DNA from: Clostridiales bacterium
Lineage (GTDB): Bacteria > Bacillota > Clostridia > Lachnospirales > Anaerotignaceae
DNA length: 5,685 bases
Assembly (NCBI GenBank): GCA_021202325.1
Contig: JAJQDF010000071.1
Coordinates: 1-5,685 of the forward strand
Direction of reading: 5' to 3'
The position numbers and the translations under genes are program-made. Shown one piece after another: positions 5,681-5,685 of the stretch. The notes under the pieces were generated by a model. That model was not told where the DNA came from. It saw only the letters and a program-made list of their open reading frames with translations, and searched no databases. How positions within the stretch are numbered: position 1 is the first letter of the stretch; the number at the start of each line of letters is the position of its first letter.

Positions 5681-5685
5681 TATAG

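Overview
The window looks like a chromosomal piece of an anaerobic, low-to-moderate GC Firmicute of the class Clostridia, possibly Lachnospiraceae-like. This rests on the gene order DUF512 radical-SAM protein, der, plsY, gpsA, on frequent ATA and AGA/AGG codons, on strong AGGAG-type ribosome binding sites, and on GTG/TTG starts. I cannot name a genus from sequence alone.

Positions 1-4227 hold a tightly packed plus-strand operon of four housekeeping genes, 1-3 bases apart: a PDZ/radical-SAM/DUF512 protein whose first codons lie left of the window, the ribosome-assembly GTPase Der, the membrane acyltransferase PlsY and glycerol-3-phosphate dehydrogenase GpsA. GpsA makes sn-glycerol-3-phosphate and PlsY acylates it, so the last two genes are consecutive steps at the entry to phospholipid synthesis. 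The operon promoter is outside the window.

Positions 4241-4729 hold a minus-strand PAP2-type membrane phosphatase that converges on gpsA with 13 bases between the stop codons. There is no visible terminator between the two genes. The nearest strong plus-strand terminator-like hairpin is at 4748-4785, beyond the start of the PAP2 gene, so operon read-through would be antisense to the whole PAP2 gene. The PAP2 promoter appears to overlap that hairpin.

Positions 4806-5680 are the accessory part. A small XRE-type repressor (minus) and a small membrane-anchored Ig-like protein (plus) are divergently transcribed. The plus-strand promoter carries a perfect 22-bp palindrome spanning the -35/-10 spacer, with a third half-site downstream. 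The pair is bracketed by two direct copies of a roughly 95-base structured repeat. Its first stem-loop is nearly invariant, its 30-base middle differs in sequence but still folds, and its TAAGAAAA and GCAATAAT boxes are conserved. This two-gene unit with its operator and flanking repeats is the least ordinary part of the window. I see no transposase, integrase, CRISPR array, tRNA or rRNA.
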